A DNA stretch of 64,000 bases from Geopseudomonas sagittaria (GTDB taxonomy: Bacteria > Pseudomonadota > Gammaproteobacteria > Pseudomonadales > Pseudomonadaceae). The translations under genes and the position numbers were made by a program. The DNA is taken from the NCBI RefSeq assembly GCF_900115715.1, contig NZ_FOXM01000002.1, forward strand, positions 365,175 through 429,174, given 5' to 3'. Shown piece by piece: positions 1-10,083 of this stretch; position 1 is the first letter of the stretch; every line of letters begins with the position of its first letter. Under the pieces are notes generated by a model. That model was not told where the DNA came from. It did not search any database and saw only the letters and a program-made list of their open reading frames with translations.

Positions 1-1
1 C

Positions 2-103
2 GCGCTGATTCTCGATGTCGGCGACCTGCAGCGCCTAAACCGCAGTCAATCCGCCGCGCGCGACCCGCGCAGCGCCGTTGCTCCCCTTCAGGAGGTTATC
101 TAA
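2..103 (+). CDS. cheA: Chemotaxis histidine kinase CheA, C-terminal end (partial)
   Basis: The frame is open from the window edge to TAA at 101-103. It reads ALILDVGDLQRLNRSQSA and then a short Ala/Arg-rich tail. The ALILDVGDL stretch is the typical last strand of the CheW-like P5 domain of CheA, which couples the kinase to CheW and receptors. Only about 33 codons are present; the kinase core lies upstream of the window. The cheW ribosome-binding site (aggagg) lies inside these last codons and cheW starts one base after the stop, so the two are co-transcribed. The family call rests on the short C-terminal match plus the position before cheW. Confidence 0.75.
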   Translation, partial: ALILDVGDLQRLNRSQSAARDPRSAVAPLQEVI

Positions 104-598
104 ATGTCCTTCAGCCATTCGTCCGACCCCGCCGCCCTCGAGGCCCAGACCCGCGAATTCCTGGTGTTCTCGCTGGGTGACGAGGAATACGCCATCGACA
201 TCCTCAAGGCCCAGGAGATCCGCGGCTACGAGAACGTCACCCGAATCGCCAGCGCGCCGCCGTTCATCAAGGGCGTCACCAACCTGCGCGGGGTGATCGT
301 GCCGATCGTCGATCTGCGTATCAAGTTCAACCTCGACCGCGTCGAGTACGACGGCCAGACCGTGGTCATCGTCGTCAACGTGGCCGGCCGGGTGGTTGGC
401 GTGGTGGTCGATGGCGTGTCCGACGTGCTCAGCCTGACCCCCGAGCAGATCAAGCCGGCACCGGAGTTCGGCCTGTCGCTGTCCTCCGACTACCTCAGCG
501 GCTTGGCCAGTCTGGAGGACCGCATGCTGGTGCTGGTCGACATCGACCGCATGCTCACCAGCGAGGAAATGGCGCTGGTGGAAAAGACCGCGGCCTGA
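104..598 (+). CDS. cheW: Chemotaxis coupling protein CheW
   Basis: A 164-residue protein of CheW length. A short hydrophilic N-terminus leads into [20 protein letters not shown], the first strand of the CheW SH3-like fold. [19 protein letters not shown] follows around residues 52-70, then [10 protein letters not shown] and a C-terminal LVDIDRML. CheW is a cytoplasmic adaptor linking receptors to CheA. It follows cheA directly, with the ribosome-binding site inside the cheA end. After its stop comes an 84-bp gap containing a sigma-28 promoter for the next receptor gene, so receptors can be made independently of cheAW. Confidence 0.95.
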   Translation: MSFSHSSDPAALEAQTREFLVFSLGDEEYAIDILKAQEIRGYENVTRIASAPPFIKGVTNLRGVIVPIVDLRIKFNLDRVEYDGQTVVIVVNVAGRVVGVVVDGVSDVLSLTPEQIKPAPEFGLSLSSDYLSGLASLEDRMLVLVDIDRMLTSEEMALVEKTAA

Positions 599-655
599 CT
601 TCGGCAGCCGGAGCGACGACCCAGGGCGGGGTGCCATGTCACGCCGCTGGGCCAT

Positions 656-682
656 CAAGATTCGCCCCGGGTTTGCCGATAG
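656..682 (+). promoter_or_regulatory. Sigma-28 (FliA) promoter for the first receptor gene
   Basis: CAAGATTC at 656-663, an 11-bp spacer, then GCCGATAG at 675-682. This fits the FliA consensus TAAAGTTT-N11-GCCGATAA with a near-perfect -10. The ATG at 683 touches the -10 and would precede the transcript start, so this promoter argues for the receptor start at 764. Confidence 0.7.
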
Positions 683-763
683 ATGAATAACCCGGTCGGG
701 GCTGCGCCTGCCTGGTTGCTCGCTGGGCCACAAGCAAAAAAAAGACACTACGGGGTTTATGGG

Positions 764-2410
764 ATGCGCAATCTGACGACGAGCCAAAAACTGTGGGGCA
801 CCCTGATTGCCGCCTGGCTGGCCATGCTGGTGCTGATGTTCTGGAGCGCCTGGGTGACCCGCAGCGTGATGGTCGAGGAGCGCAAGACCAAGGTCGAAAG
901 CCAGGTCGAGATTGCCCGCTCGGTGATCCGGGATGTCGCCGCGCAGGTCCAGCGCGGCGGTATGAGTCTGGAGGCAGGCCAGCTGTACGCCGGCGAACTG
1001 ATCAAGAGCATGCGCTACGACGAGGGGCGCGGCTATTTCTTCATCTTCGACGACAGTGTGGTGGTTGCCCATCCGACCATTCCGGCCAGCACCTCGGTCG
1101 AGGACTTCAAGGATGCCGACGGTCGCCATCTGTTCGTCGAGATGGCCCAGGCGGTCAAGGCGGCTGGCGAGGCGGCCTACATCGACTACCGCTGGAAGCA
1201 TGCCAATGGCTCCGAGCTGGAAAACAAGCGCTCCTACGTGCGTGCCTTCGAGCCCTGGGGATGGTACATCGGCACCGGCACCTACATCGCCGACATCAAC
1301 CAGATGTTCATCCGCAAGCTGATCGAGTCGGCCATTGGTCTGCTGCTGGTCGGTCTGCCGCTGTCGCTGCTGATGGGGTGGGTGATCCGCGACCTGCTCG
1401 GCCGTCTGGGCGGCGATCCGCGCTATGCCGTGGCGGTGGCCCGGCAGATTGCCGAAGGCGACCTGAGCAAGGCGCCGCTGCTGCGTGCCGGTGATACGCA
1501 AAGCCTGCTGGCCGACATGAACCGCATGCGCGAATCGCTCGGCCAGACCATCGGCGACATCAGCCGCAGCGCCCATGAAGTGCAGGTCGAGTCCGAGGAG
1601 ATCAGCCTCGGCAATGCCGAGTTGGCGGCGCGCACCGAGCAACAGGCCGCGGCCCTGGCGGAAACTGCCTCGACCATGGAGCAGCTGACCGCCACCGTGC
1701 GGCAGAACGCCGAGAGCGCCGACCAGGCTCGCCGCCTGGCCTCCAACTGTGCCGACAACGCGCGCAAGGGCGGCACGGCGATGGAGCAGGTGGTCGAGGC
1801 CATGCTGGCGATCCAGTCCAGCGCCAGCCAGATGTCGAGCATCGTCGACACTATCGACGCGATCGCCTTCCAGACCAACATCCTCGCCCTCAATGCCTCT
1901 GTGGAGGCGGCGCGGGCCGGCGAGCAGGGCCGCGGCTTTGCCGTAGTGGCCGGCGAAGTACGCAAGCTGGCCAGCCGCAGCGCCGAGGCGGCGCACGAGA
2001 TCAAGGGCTTGATCGACGGTTCCGGCGGTCAGGTGCGTACCGGCAACGAGCGGGTGCGCCAGACCGGCGAGCTCATCCGCGGCATGGTCAGCGACATGGG
2101 GCGCCTGAATACCCTGATCGGCGAGATCTCCTCCGCCTCGGCCGAGCAGAGCCATGGCATCGAGCAGGTCAGCGTGGCGGTGGCGCAGATGGACCAGATG
2201 ACCCAGCGCAACGCCGGCATGGTGCAGGACAGCGCGCATGCTGCGCAGCGCCTGAGCCAGCAGAGCGTGCGCCTCAACCAGCATGTGGTGCGCTTCGTCA
2301 TCGATGGCAACAGTGCTGAGCGGCGATCCCGCGCGTCCAGCGACGAACGCGATGTCGCACGTTTCGACCGCGCCGCGCATCTCGAGCAGACCGAGAGCGC
2401 CTGGACCTGA
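764..2410 (+). CDS. Methyl-accepting chemotaxis protein, single-Cache sensor
   Basis: A 548-residue transmembrane receptor. TM1 is near residues 12-33. A periplasmic single-Cache (Cache_2-like) domain follows, recognisable by [20 protein letters not shown] and [16 protein letters not shown]2 ([18 protein letters not shown]) and a HAMP-like linker lead to the MCP signalling coil with the hairpin tip [20 protein letters not shown]. Cache_2 receptors usually bind small organic acids; the ligand cannot be read here. A start at 683 would lie inside the sigma-28 promoter, so I use ATG 764. Unlike the next three receptors, its C-terminus lacks a W-x-x-F CheR-tether pentapeptide. Confidence 0.88.
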   Translation: MRNLTTSQKLWGTLIAAWLAMLVLMFWSAWVTRSVMVEERKTKVESQVEIARSVIRDVAAQVQRGGMSLEAGQLYAGELIKSMRYDEGRGYFFIFDDSVVVAHPTIPASTSVEDFKDADGRHLFVEMAQAVKAAGEAAYIDYRWKHANGSELENKRSYVRAFEPWGWYIGTGTYIADINQMFIRKLIESAIGLLLVGLPLSLLMGWVIRDLLGRLGGDPRYAVAVARQIAEGDLSKAPLLRAGDTQSLLADMNRMRESLGQTIGDISRSAHEVQVESEEISLGNAELAARTEQQAAALAETASTMEQLTATVRQNAESADQARRLASNCADNARKGGTAMEQVVEAMLAIQSSASQMSSIVDTIDAIAFQTNILALNASVEAARAGEQGRGFAVVAGEVRKLASRSAEAAHEIKGLIDGSGGQVRTGNERVRQTGELIRGMVSDMGRLNTLIGEISSASAEQSHGIEQVSVAVAQMDQMTQRNAGMVQDSAHAAQRLSQQSVRLNQHVVRFVIDGNSAERRSRASSDERDVARFDRAAHLEQTESAWT

Positions 2411-2465
2411 ACGCTTGTGCGCGAGCCCGTCGAACGGCGGCAGGCTCGCGATAGAGGAGAGCAAG

Positions 2466-3794
2466 GTGAATAGACTACTGAACAACATGACCGTGCGGCT
2501 GAGCTGGAATCTGGTGTTGGGGCTGTTCGCCGTGCTGGTGTGCAGCCTGAGTGCACTGGGCTTGTACAGCCTTGGCTTCGCCGAGCAGACCATCGCGTCG
2601 CTGCAGCAGGCCGGCCAGCTGGAGTCCTTCGGCGTGTTCGCCAGCGTGATGCGCTGGATCATCGTCATGATCCTGCTGGTGTCGGCGGGCAGCATCGTCG
2701 CCGTGGTCTGGGGAGTGAACCTCAACGTGATCCGTCCGCTGCATCGGGTCGTGGCGCATTGCGAGCAGATCGCCGCGGGCAACCTTGCCGAGCACATCGA
2801 GCACGGCAACGCCAACGAGATCGGTCAGCTATTCACCTCCCTGGGCAACATCCAGCAGCGCCTGGCGGCCACGGTGGGCACCGTGCGCCAGAGCAGTCAG
2901 CTGATCCACGATGGCGCCCAGGAGATTGCCGAAGGCAACCGCAACCTGTCCTCGCGGACCATCGAGCAGGCCGCCTCGCTGGAGGACACCGCTTCGAGCA
3001 TGGAGCAGCTGACCTCCACTGTTGGCCAGAATGCCGACAACGCCCGCCAGGCCAGCCAGCTAGCGGCCACCGCGGCGCAGGCCGCGCAACGCGGCGGCGA
3101 GGTGGTCAACGAAGTGGTCAGCACCATGGGCGAGATCAGCAGCAGTTCGCACAAGGTCGCCGAGATCATCAAGCTGATCGACTCGATCGCCTTCCAGACC
3201 AACATCCTCGCCCTCAATGCCTCGGTCGAGGCGGCGCGTGCCGGCGAGCAGGGCCGCGGCTTCGCCGTGGTCGCTGGCGAGGTGCGCAGCCTGGCCAGTC
3301 GCAGCGCCGATGCCGCCAAGGACATTCGCACCCTGATCGGCGAGTCGGTGGCGCGGGTCGAGACCGGCAGCAGCCTGGTCGGCCAGGCCGGCAACGCCAT
3401 GCAGGAAATTGTCCAGGCGGTGCAGAAGGTCGCCGACATCATGGACGAGATCGCTGCCGCCTCGCAGGAACAGAGCAACGGCATCGGCCTGGTCAACCAG
3501 GCGGTGACCCAGATGGATCAGGTCACCCAGCAGAACGCCGGCCTGGTACAGGACTCCGCCCGCGCCGCCAGTGATCTGGTCGGCGAGGCCCAGCGCCTGC
3601 GCGAGGCGGTCGAGGTGTTCCGCATTGCCCAGCAGCAGCTGCAGCGCCCGCTGTCACGACAGCCGGCGGTCGACTCCTGGGCGCGCCAGCAGTACGAGAG
3701 TGCCGAGCGCAAGGTGGCCACGGAGGCGCAGCCTCCGGCCAGCCGCACGCCGTCGAAGCCTGTCGATGCCGATGACGACTGGCAAACCTTCTGA
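2466..3794 (+). CDS. Methyl-accepting chemotaxis protein with minimal periplasmic domain
   Basis: A 442-residue receptor starting at GTG 2466 behind gaggag; the frame is open further upstream but has no better site. Two membrane segments (about residues 12-32 and 57-80) are separated by only some 25 residues, so there is no room for a normal ligand domain. A HAMP domain (RPLHRVVAHCEQIAAGNLAE) and an MCP signalling coil with tip [20 protein letters not shown] follow. It ends in DDDWQTF, matching the NWETF-type pentapeptide that tethers CheR and CheB. It may sense through the membrane or work within mixed receptor arrays. Confidence 0.85.
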   Translation: MNRLLNNMTVRLSWNLVLGLFAVLVCSLSALGLYSLGFAEQTIASLQQAGQLESFGVFASVMRWIIVMILLVSAGSIVAVVWGVNLNVIRPLHRVVAHCEQIAAGNLAEHIEHGNANEIGQLFTSLGNIQQRLAATVGTVRQSSQLIHDGAQEIAEGNRNLSSRTIEQAASLEDTASSMEQLTSTVGQNADNARQASQLAATAAQAAQRGGEVVNEVVSTMGEISSSSHKVAEIIKLIDSIAFQTNILALNASVEAARAGEQGRGFAVVAGEVRSLASRSADAAKDIRTLIGESVARVETGSSLVGQAGNAMQEIVQAVQKVADIMDEIAAASQEQSNGIGLVNQAVTQMDQVTQQNAGLVQDSARAASDLVGEAQRLREAVEVFRIAQQQLQRPLSRQPAVDSWARQQYESAERKVATEAQPPASRTPSKPVDADDDWQTF

Positions 3795-3857
3795 TCCGCA
3801 AACAGCCCTGACAGCCCCTCAACAATAAAAACAGCCTGTCATACATGGAGAGTCCGC

Positions 3858-5582
3858 ATGCGCAACAACCAGCCGGTCACCCAGCGCGAGTACGAGTTGG
3901 CCGATGACACCTTCCTGATTTCGCGAACCGATCTGCAGGGGCGGATCACCTACGCCAACCCGACCTTCATCAAGGTCAGTGGCTATTCGTGGGAGGAGCT
4001 GCACGGGGCCAATCACAATCTGGTGCGCCATCCGGACATGCCGCCGGTAGCCTTCGCCAACCTGTGGGAGACCATCAAGGACGGTCACTCGTGGAACGGC
4101 CTGGTGATGAACCGGCGCAAGAACGGCGACCACTACTGGGTGCGTGGCAATGTCACGCCGACCGTCGAGGATGGCCAGGTGGTCGGCTACACCTCGATCC
4201 GCCGCAAGGCCACCCGCAGTGAGGTCGAGGCTGCCAGCGAGGCCTACCGACTGATTCGCGAGGGGCGTGGCAACCACCTGGGGCTCGATCGCGGCAACCT
4301 GGTGCGCCGCGGCCCGGCCGGTTGGTGGGCGCGCCTGCAGACCTCCTCGATGCGCTTTCGCTTCGCCCTGATCCGCCTGATCGCCCTGCTGATGGTGGCC
4401 GGCAACAGTGTGTCCGGGGTGACCAAGTATCTAGAGGGCGGCGCCGGCCTGGAGATGCTGGCCGAAGCGGTGATGGCAGCGCTCGGCGTGCTGCTGCTGG
4501 TCATGACCCATCGCGCGGGACGGGTGTTGCTGCGCGGCCTCGAAGCCTCGGCCGACTACATGGCGCAACTGGCCGCGGGCAATCTCGATGTGCGCCTGAG
4601 TAATAGTCGGATCAGCGAGATCGCCCTGCTGATGCGTTTCCAGGATGCCCTGCGCAAGAGCATGCGCGGCATCTCGATCGACGTGAGCAACAGCGTCGAC
4701 TCGCTGGCGGTGGCGGTGGACGACATCGCCAAAGGCAACGTGGAGCTGTCCTCGCGCACCGAACAGCAGGCCGCTTCCCTGCAGCAGACCGCCGCGAGCA
4801 TGGAGGAGCTGACCGCCACCGTGCAGCAGAACGCAAGCAACGCCCGCCACGCCAGTCAGCTGGCCAGCGATGCCTCCAGCAGCGTGCGCGAGAGCGGCGA
4901 GGTGATGGGCCGGGTGGTTGGCACCATGAGTCAGATCACCACCACCTCGCGCAAGATGACCGACATCATCAACGTGATCGATTCGATCGCCTTCCAGACC
5001 AACATCCTCGCGCTGAACGCCTCGGTCGAGGCGGCGCGCGCCGGCGAGCAGGGTCGCGGCTTTGCCGTGGTGGCCAGCGAGGTGCGCAACCTGGCCAGCC
5101 GTTCGGCGGATGCCTCCAAGGAGATCCGCGGCCTGATCGTCAGCTCCTCGCAGCAGATCGACGAGGGCGCCGAGTTGGTGCAGCGCGCCGAGCAGAGCAT
5201 CGAGGATGTGGTGGCGGCGGTGACCAAGGTCAACGACATCATGGGCGAGATCGCCGCCGCTTCCGCCGAGCAGAGCAGCGGCATTGCCCAGGTCAACCAG
5301 GCCGTGGCGCAGATGGACGACGTGACCCAGCGCAACGCCGGACTGGTGCAACGGGCTGCCAAGGCCTCGGCCGAGCTGCACGGTCACCTGGAGAATGCCC
5401 TGCGCACCATGGGCGTGTTCCAGCTGGAGGGGCAGCAAAACAAACAGCTCCCATCGCCAGCGCCGCGCGCGGCGGCCGATGCTGGCCGGCAGGTGTCCGC
5501 GCGCATGGCGGTCCCGGCGCAGAACAATACCGCGGCCCGGCGCAGCAGCGCCGAGCCGGTCGAGGAGTGGAGCGAGTTCTGA
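3858..5582 (+). CDS. Aer-like PAS chemoreceptor (first copy)
   Basis: A 574-residue receptor with an N-terminal PAS domain (about residues 5-120) containing [19 protein letters not shown] and [17 protein letters not shown], as in the FAD-binding PAS domain of Aer. A hydrophobic hairpin around residues 170-220 anchors it without a periplasmic domain, then come HAMP and the signalling coil. Aer-type proteins sense redox state through FAD; the cofactor is inferred from the family. The C-terminus EEWSEF carries a W-x-x-F CheR-binding pentapeptide, unusual for Aer. The next gene is a tandem paralogue. Confidence 0.88.
   Translation: MRNNQPVTQREYELADDTFLISRTDLQGRITYANPTFIKVSGYSWEELHGANHNLVRHPDMPPVAFANLWETIKDGHSWNGLVMNRRKNGDHYWVRGNVTPTVEDGQVVGYTSIRRKATRSEVEAASEAYRLIREGRGNHLGLDRGNLVRRGPAGWWARLQTSSMRFRFALIRLIALLMVAGNSVSGVTKYLEGGAGLEMLAEAVMAALGVLLLVMTHRAGRVLLRGLEASADYMAQLAAGNLDVRLSNSRISEIALLMRFQDALRKSMRGISIDVSNSVDSLAVAVDDIAKGNVELSSRTEQQAASLQQTAASMEELTATVQQNASNARHASQLASDASSSVRESGEVMGRVVGTMSQITTTSRKMTDIINVIDSIAFQTNILALNASVEAARAGEQGRGFAVVASEVRNLASRSADASKEIRGLIVSSSQQIDEGAELVQRAEQSIEDVVAAVTKVNDIMGEIAAASAEQSSGIAQVNQAVAQMDDVTQRNAGLVQRAAKASAELHGHLENALRTMGVFQLEGQQNKQLPSPAPRAAADAGRQVSARMAVPAQNNTAARRSSAEPVEEWSEF
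4983..5260 (+). repeat. Identical 278-bp block shared by two Aer-like genes
   Basis: Bases 4983-5260 and 6853-7130 (offset 1870) read the same by eye, covering the signalling-domain tip and methylation helix. Flanking parts of the two genes differ clearly. This points to recent duplication with later divergence, or to gene conversion confined to the signalling core. Confidence 0.8.
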
Positions 5583-5727
5583 AGGGTTCGATAAACACGG
5601 AGGTTTCGCATGGAGTGTCTTTGGACGCGATTCAACGCCGAGCGCTGCGGGTTCTCCCCGCCGCGCTGGACTGAACACTAAATTCGTCGGCACTCAGCCG
5701 GCCGCAATATCCGTGGAGCAAGTCAGT

Positions 5728-7437
5728 ATGCGTAACAACCAGCCGGTCACCCAGCGCGAGTACGAACTGCAGGAGAGTGATTTCCTGATTTCGCGTACCG
5801 ATCTCAAGGGCCGGATCACCTACGCCAATCCGGCCTTCATCGAGGTCAGTGGCTATGCGTGGGAAGAGCTCCACGGTGCCAACCACAACCTGGTGCGCCA
5901 TCCGGACATGCCGCCGGTGGCCTTCGCCAACCTGTGGGAAACCATCCAGCAGGGCAAACCCTGGAACGGCCTGGTGATGAACCGGCGCAAGAACGGCGAC
6001 CATTACTGGGTGCGCGCCAACGTCACGCCGACCGTCGAGGACGGCCGGGTGGTCGGCTACACCTCGGTGCGTTCGAAGCCGACCCGCGGCGAGGTTGCCG
6101 AGGCCAGCGTAGCCTACCGGGAGATCCGCGAAGGCCGCGGCAAGCATCACGGGCTCGATCGCGGTCGCCTGGTGCGTCGTGGGCCGCTCGGCTGGCTGGC
6201 GCGCGCTCAGCCGTCGTCCCTGCGTTTTCGGCTATGGCTGATGATGGTCATTGCGCTGGTGATCGTTGTCGGTTGCAGCCTCACCAGCTGGATGGACTTC
6301 ATTGCCGAAGGCTCCAGTCTGGAAGCGATTGCCCAGATGGGGCTGGCTCTGCTCGGTGCGATATTGGTGGTCCTGGCAGTGCAGACCAGCCGCTCGGTGC
6401 TGCAGGCTGTTGATGCCTCGGTCAACTACATGGCGCAACTGGCTGCCGGCAATCTGGAGGCCCGGCTGGCTGACTGCCCCATCACCGAAATGGCCGCACT
6501 GATTCGCTTCCAGGGTGCCATTCGCAATAGTGTCGCCAGCATCGCCCGCGACGTTAACCACAGCGTCAACTCGCTGTCGGTGGCGGTGGAAGAGATCGCC
6601 CGTGGCAACGAGGAGCTGTCCACCCGCACCGAACAGCAGGCCGCTTCCCTGCAGCAGACCGCCGCGAGCATGGAGGAGCTGACCGCCACCGTGCAGCAGA
6701 ACGCCGGCAATGCCCGTCACGCCAGCCAACTGGCCAGCGATGCCTCCAGCACCGTACGCGAGAGCGGCGAGGTGATGGGTCATGTGGTTGGCACCATGAG
6801 CCAGATCACCACCACCTCGCGCAAGATGACCGAAATCATCAACGTGATCGACTCGATCGCCTTCCAGACCAACATCCTCGCGCTGAACGCCTCGGTCGAG
6901 GCGGCGCGCGCCGGCGAGCAGGGTCGCGGCTTTGCCGTGGTGGCCAGCGAGGTGCGCAACCTGGCCAGCCGTTCGGCGGATGCCTCCAAGGAGATCCGCG
7001 GCCTGATCGTCAGCTCCTCGCAGCAGATCGACGAGGGCGCCGAGTTGGTGCAGCGCGCCGAGCAGAGCATCGAGGATGTGGTGGCGGCGGTGACCAAGGT
7101 CAACGACATCATGGGCGAGATCGCCGCCGCATCCGACGAGCAGAGCAGCGGCATTGCCCAGGTCAACCAGGCCGTGGCACAGATGGACGACGTGACCCAG
7201 CGCAACGCCGGTCTGGTACAGAGCGCGGCGAAAGCGTCGGCCGACCTTGAAGGCCACTTGACCGATGCCCTGCGCACCATGGGAGTGTTCAAGCTGCGCA
7301 ACCAGCCGGAGCGTGCCGCGGCCAGGGCGCCGCGCCGTGAGATTGCACGCGAGCGCCGCGTCGAGCCGCGTGCCCCAGCCACTCCACCGACCGCTCGCCG
7401 CGAAATCCCGGCGGTCGAGGAGTGGAGCGAATTTTGA
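5728..7437 (+). CDS. Aer-like PAS chemoreceptor (second copy)
   Basis: A 569-residue paralogue of the previous gene with the same layout: PAS ([51 protein letters not shown]), membrane hairpin near residues 170-215, HAMP, signalling coil, and a terminal EEWSEF pentapeptide. ATG 5728 follows gtggag and matches the start of the first copy. The PAS domains are about as similar as the flanking coils, but the membrane hairpins differ, so the two may respond to different cues. The 145 bp before it hold a decayed start-like stretch (ggaggtttcgcatgg) and no clear promoter. Confidence 0.88.
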   Translation: MRNNQPVTQREYELQESDFLISRTDLKGRITYANPAFIEVSGYAWEELHGANHNLVRHPDMPPVAFANLWETIQQGKPWNGLVMNRRKNGDHYWVRANVTPTVEDGRVVGYTSVRSKPTRGEVAEASVAYREIREGRGKHHGLDRGRLVRRGPLGWLARAQPSSLRFRLWLMMVIALVIVVGCSLTSWMDFIAEGSSLEAIAQMGLALLGAILVVLAVQTSRSVLQAVDASVNYMAQLAAGNLEARLADCPITEMAALIRFQGAIRNSVASIARDVNHSVNSLSVAVEEIARGNEELSTRTEQQAASLQQTAASMEELTATVQQNAGNARHASQLASDASSTVRESGEVMGHVVGTMSQITTTSRKMTEIINVIDSIAFQTNILALNASVEAARAGEQGRGFAVVASEVRNLASRSADASKEIRGLIVSSSQQIDEGAELVQRAEQSIEDVVAAVTKVNDIMGEIAAASDEQSSGIAQVNQAVAQMDDVTQRNAGLVQSAAKASADLEGHLTDALRTMGVFKLRNQPERAAARAPRREIARERRVEPRAPATPPTARREIPAVEEWSEF

Positions 7438-7457
7438 CAACTCACAGGGAGTAGGTG

Positions 7458-8333
7458 TTGAGCAATCCGATGACCGCTGAAGCCACCTCCAGCACGGCCT
7501 TTGGTCGCGATCTGATCCTGACCGATGCGGATTTCCGACGTATCTGTCAGTTGATCTACGACCGTGCCGGCATCGTGCTGGCCGACAACAAGCGCGAGAT
7601 GGTCTACAGCCGTCTCGCCAAGCGCCTGCGCCTGCACGGCATGAGCCATTTCGGCGAATATCTCGACCGTCTTGCGCGCCAGCCCGGCGCGCGGGAGTGG
7701 GAGGCGTTCACCAATGCGCTGACCACCAACCTCACGGCGTTCTTCCGCGAGGCGCACCACTTCCCGCTGCTGGCCGCCCATGTGGCCGGCCGGCGCGAGC
7801 CGGTGCGGGTGTGGTGTGCGGCGGCATCGACCGGCGAGGAGCCCTATTCGATCGCCATGACCCTGAGCGAGGCGCTTGGCCCGCAACTGGCCAGCCAATC
7901 GCGGATCGTCGCCACCGACATCGACAGCGATGCCCTGGGCAAGGCCAGGACCGGCGTTTATCCGCTCAAGCAGGTGCTGGAAATGGGCGAGGAGCGCGCG
8001 AGGCAGTTCTTCCTGCGCGGCAGCGGCGAGCGCATCGGTCTGGCGCGGGTGCGTCAGGAGTTGATGAGCATGGTTGAGTTCCGCCAGCTCAACCTGCACG
8101 ACGCGCAGTGGCCTATCAGCGGTCCCTTCGACGTGATCTTCTGCCGAAACATCATGATCTACTTCGATAAACCGAGTCAGGCGAAGATCCTCAAGCACTT
8201 CGTCTCCTACCTGAAGCCCGATGGCCTGCTGATCACCGGCCACTCGGAGAACTTCACCTACATCAGCGACGACTTCGTGCTGCGTGGGCAGACCGTGTAC
8301 ACCCTGCGCGGCGCGGCCCAGCCTAAAGGCTGA
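7458..8333 (+). CDS. cheR: Chemotaxis protein methyltransferase CheR
   Basis: About 291 residues. The N-terminal helical domain (LTDADFRRICQLIYDRAGI, LRLHGMSHFGEYLDRL) is followed by the SAM-binding domain: TNLTAFFREAHHF, RVWCAAASTGEEPYSIAMTL (SAM loop GEEPYS), ATDIDSDAL and FDVIFCRNIMIYFD. CheR methylates receptor glutamates with S-adenosylmethionine. The start is either GTG 7455 or TTG 7458; I prefer TTG because the agggag site is better spaced and cheB downstream also uses TTG. The DWQTF/EWSEF tails of the preceding receptors suit CheR docking. No cheD is present between cheR and cheB. Confidence 0.93.
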   Translation: MSNPMTAEATSSTAFGRDLILTDADFRRICQLIYDRAGIVLADNKREMVYSRLAKRLRLHGMSHFGEYLDRLARQPGAREWEAFTNALTTNLTAFFREAHHFPLLAAHVAGRREPVRVWCAAASTGEEPYSIAMTLSEALGPQLASQSRIVATDIDSDALGKARTGVYPLKQVLEMGEERARQFFLRGSGERIGLARVRQELMSMVEFRQLNLHDAQWPISGPFDVIFCRNIMIYFDKPSQAKILKHFVSYLKPDGLLITGHSENFTYISDDFVLRGQTVYTLRGAAQPKG

Positions 8334-8353
8334 ACTCCTGAAGACCGAGCTTC

Positions 8354-8380
8354 TAAAGACTGAGCCGGCGCGGCCGATAA
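8354..8380 (+). promoter_or_regulatory. Sigma-28 (FliA) promoter for cheB-cheY-cheZ
   Basis: TAAAGACT at 8354-8361, an 11-bp spacer and a perfect GCCGATAA at 8373-8380. It sits about 90 bp before the cheB start, in the same orientation, giving cheBYZ a FliA-dependent promoter separate from the upstream operon. Confidence 0.85.
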
Positions 8381-8470
8381 GTGCTGATAGACAGGTGTGA
8401 ACTGCATCACAGCGGCCGGTGAGGGGAAAAGCCCCCGGCTGGCAATGAGCTGAACGCGAAGGAGAGCAGC

Positions 8471-9532
8471 TTGAGTGTCCCCAAGATCAAGGTTCTGTGT
8501 GTCGATGATTCGGCGCTGATACGTGACCTGCTGCGCGAGATCATCAACTCGCAGCCGGACATGGAAGTGGTGGCGGTGGCCGCCGACCCACTGGTGGCGC
8601 GCGACCTGATCAAGCAGCACAACCCCGACGTGCTGACCCTCGACGTGGAAATGCCGCGCATGGACGGCCTCGACTTTCTCGACCGGCTGATGCGCCTGCG
8701 GCCGATGCCGGTATTGATGGTGTCGTCGCTGACCCAGGCCGGCTCGGAAGTCACCTTGCGCGCGCTGGAATTGGGCGCGCTGGATTTCATCGCCAAGCCG
8801 CAGATGGGCATCCGCCACGGCATGCTCGACTACAGCGAGCTGATTGCCGACAAGGTGCGCGCCGCCGCCCGCTCGCGGCCGCGCCAGGCCGCACCGGCCA
8901 GCGCGCCACGTCCGGCGGTGCTCAAGGCGCCGCTGATCTCCAGTGAGAAGCTGGTGATCATCGGTGCCTCCACCGGCGGCACCGAGGCGATCCGTGCCGT
9001 GCTCGAGCCGCTGCCGGCCAACAGCCCGGCGATCCTCATCGCCCAGCACATGCCCGGCGGCTTCACCAAGTCGTTCGCCGAGCGCCTCAACCGCCTGTGC
9101 AACATCGCCGTCAAGGAAGCCGAGGATGGCGAGCGCATCGTGCCGGGACATGCCTACATCGCCCCGGGCACCGCGCACCTCAAGCTGGTACGCAGCGGCG
9201 CCAACTATGTCGCGCGCCTCGACGACGGTCTGCCGGTCAACCGCCATCGCCCGTCGGTGGACGTGCTGTTCCGTTCGGCGGCGGAAAGCGCCGGGCGCAA
9301 CGCCATCGGTGTGCTGCTCACCGGCATGGGCCGTGACGGCGCCCGTGGTCTGCTGGACATGCGTCAGGCCGGTGCGTTCACCTTCGCCCAGGACGAGGCC
9401 AGCTGCGTGGTATTCGGCATGCCGCGAGAGGGCATTGCCATGGGCGGTGCCTGCGAGGTGGTGCCGCTCGATCAGATGGCCGAGCGGATCCTGAAGCAGG
9501 TTTCGGCGTCGGGTCGGGCGCAACGGGTCTGA
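8471..9532 (+). CDS. cheB: Chemotaxis response regulator methylesterase CheB
   Basis: A 353-residue protein starting at TTG 8471 behind aaggaga ([16 protein letters not shown]). The receiver domain (about 1-120) has [11 protein letters not shown] and phospho-acceptor Asp near residue 57 in [15 protein letters not shown]. The methylesterase domain (about 155-350) has catalytic Ser in [11 protein letters not shown], His in AQHMPGGF and Asp in [10 protein letters not shown]. CheB removes receptor methyl groups and deamidates glutamines, giving adaptation opposite to CheR. It is the first gene after a sigma-28 promoter. Confidence 0.95.
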   Translation: MSVPKIKVLCVDDSALIRDLLREIINSQPDMEVVAVAADPLVARDLIKQHNPDVLTLDVEMPRMDGLDFLDRLMRLRPMPVLMVSSLTQAGSEVTLRALELGALDFIAKPQMGIRHGMLDYSELIADKVRAAARSRPRQAAPASAPRPAVLKAPLISSEKLVIIGASTGGTEAIRAVLEPLPANSPAILIAQHMPGGFTKSFAERLNRLCNIAVKEAEDGERIVPGHAYIAPGTAHLKLVRSGANYVARLDDGLPVNRHRPSVDVLFRSAAESAGRNAIGVLLTGMGRDGARGLLDMRQAGAFTFAQDEASCVVFGMPREGIAMGGACEVVPLDQMAERILKQVSASGRAQRV

Positions 9533-9670
9533 TTTGCCGAGCCAACTGCAGTGCCGGAGCGCACGCGAGGTATTGGCCGCCCATGCGGCCAGTCTGACGG
9601 TAGGAAAAATTCTGAACCCGGGCGCTCGCGCCCCGGATCAACTAGCGCCATGAAACGATGAGGATAAACG

Positions 9671-10060
9671 ATGGCCGACAAGAGTATGAGCATGCTGGTA
9701 GTGGACGACTTTCCGACCATGCGCCGGATCGTGCGCAGTCTGCTCAAGGAGCTGGGCTTCAACAATGTGGAAGAAGCCGAGGATGGCCAGGATGCCCTCA
9801 ACAAGCTGCGCTCGGGCAAGTTCGAGTTCGTGGTTTCCGACTGGAACATGCCCAACCTCGATGGCCTGGACATGCTCAAGCAGATTCGCGCCGACGACAA
9901 CCTCAAGCACCTGCCGGTGCTGATGGTGACTGCCGAGGCGAAGAAGGAAAACATCATCGCGGCCGCCCAGGCCGGCGCCAACGGCTATGTGGTCAAGCCG
10001 TTCACCGCCGCGATCCTGGAAGAAAAACTCAACAAGATCTTTGAGAAGCTGGGCAAATAA
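9671..10060 (+). CDS. cheY: Chemotaxis response regulator CheY
   Basis: A 129-residue single receiver domain. The acidic pair is in [15 protein letters not shown], the phospho-acceptor Asp is near residue 57 in [12 protein letters not shown], the Thr switch is in [11 protein letters not shown] and the Lys in YVVKPFTA. It is very close to enteric CheY, which binds FliM at the motor. It has a good aggataa site and is followed 23 bp later by cheZ. The 138 bp before it hold two short GC hairpins (near 9579-9596 and 9618-9636), which may terminate or pause cheB transcription. Confidence 0.96.
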   Translation: MADKSMSMLVVDDFPTMRRIVRSLLKELGFNNVEEAEDGQDALNKLRSGKFEFVVSDWNMPNLDGLDMLKQIRADDNLKHLPVLMVTAEAKKENIIAAAQAGANGYVVKPFTAAILEEKLNKIFEKLGK

Positions 10061-10083
10061 CAAGCGCCCCGAGGAGACAGCTT

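Noticed and set aside
683..763. Earlier in-frame start (ATG 683) for the first receptor
   Set aside because: It begins at the -10 of the sigma-28 promoter, upstream of the expected transcript start; ATG 764 fits the family N-terminus.
35..2815. Very long antisense frames over the chemoreceptor and flagellar genes
   Set aside because: They are His/Gly/Gln-rich mirror frames of high-GC coding DNA with no family motifs or ribosome sites.
5583..5727. Short coding start (ggaggtttcgcatggagtg) before the second Aer-like gene
   Set aside because: The frame is short and the neighbouring ATG 5728 aligns exactly with the paralogue; the upstream start looks like a decayed copy.
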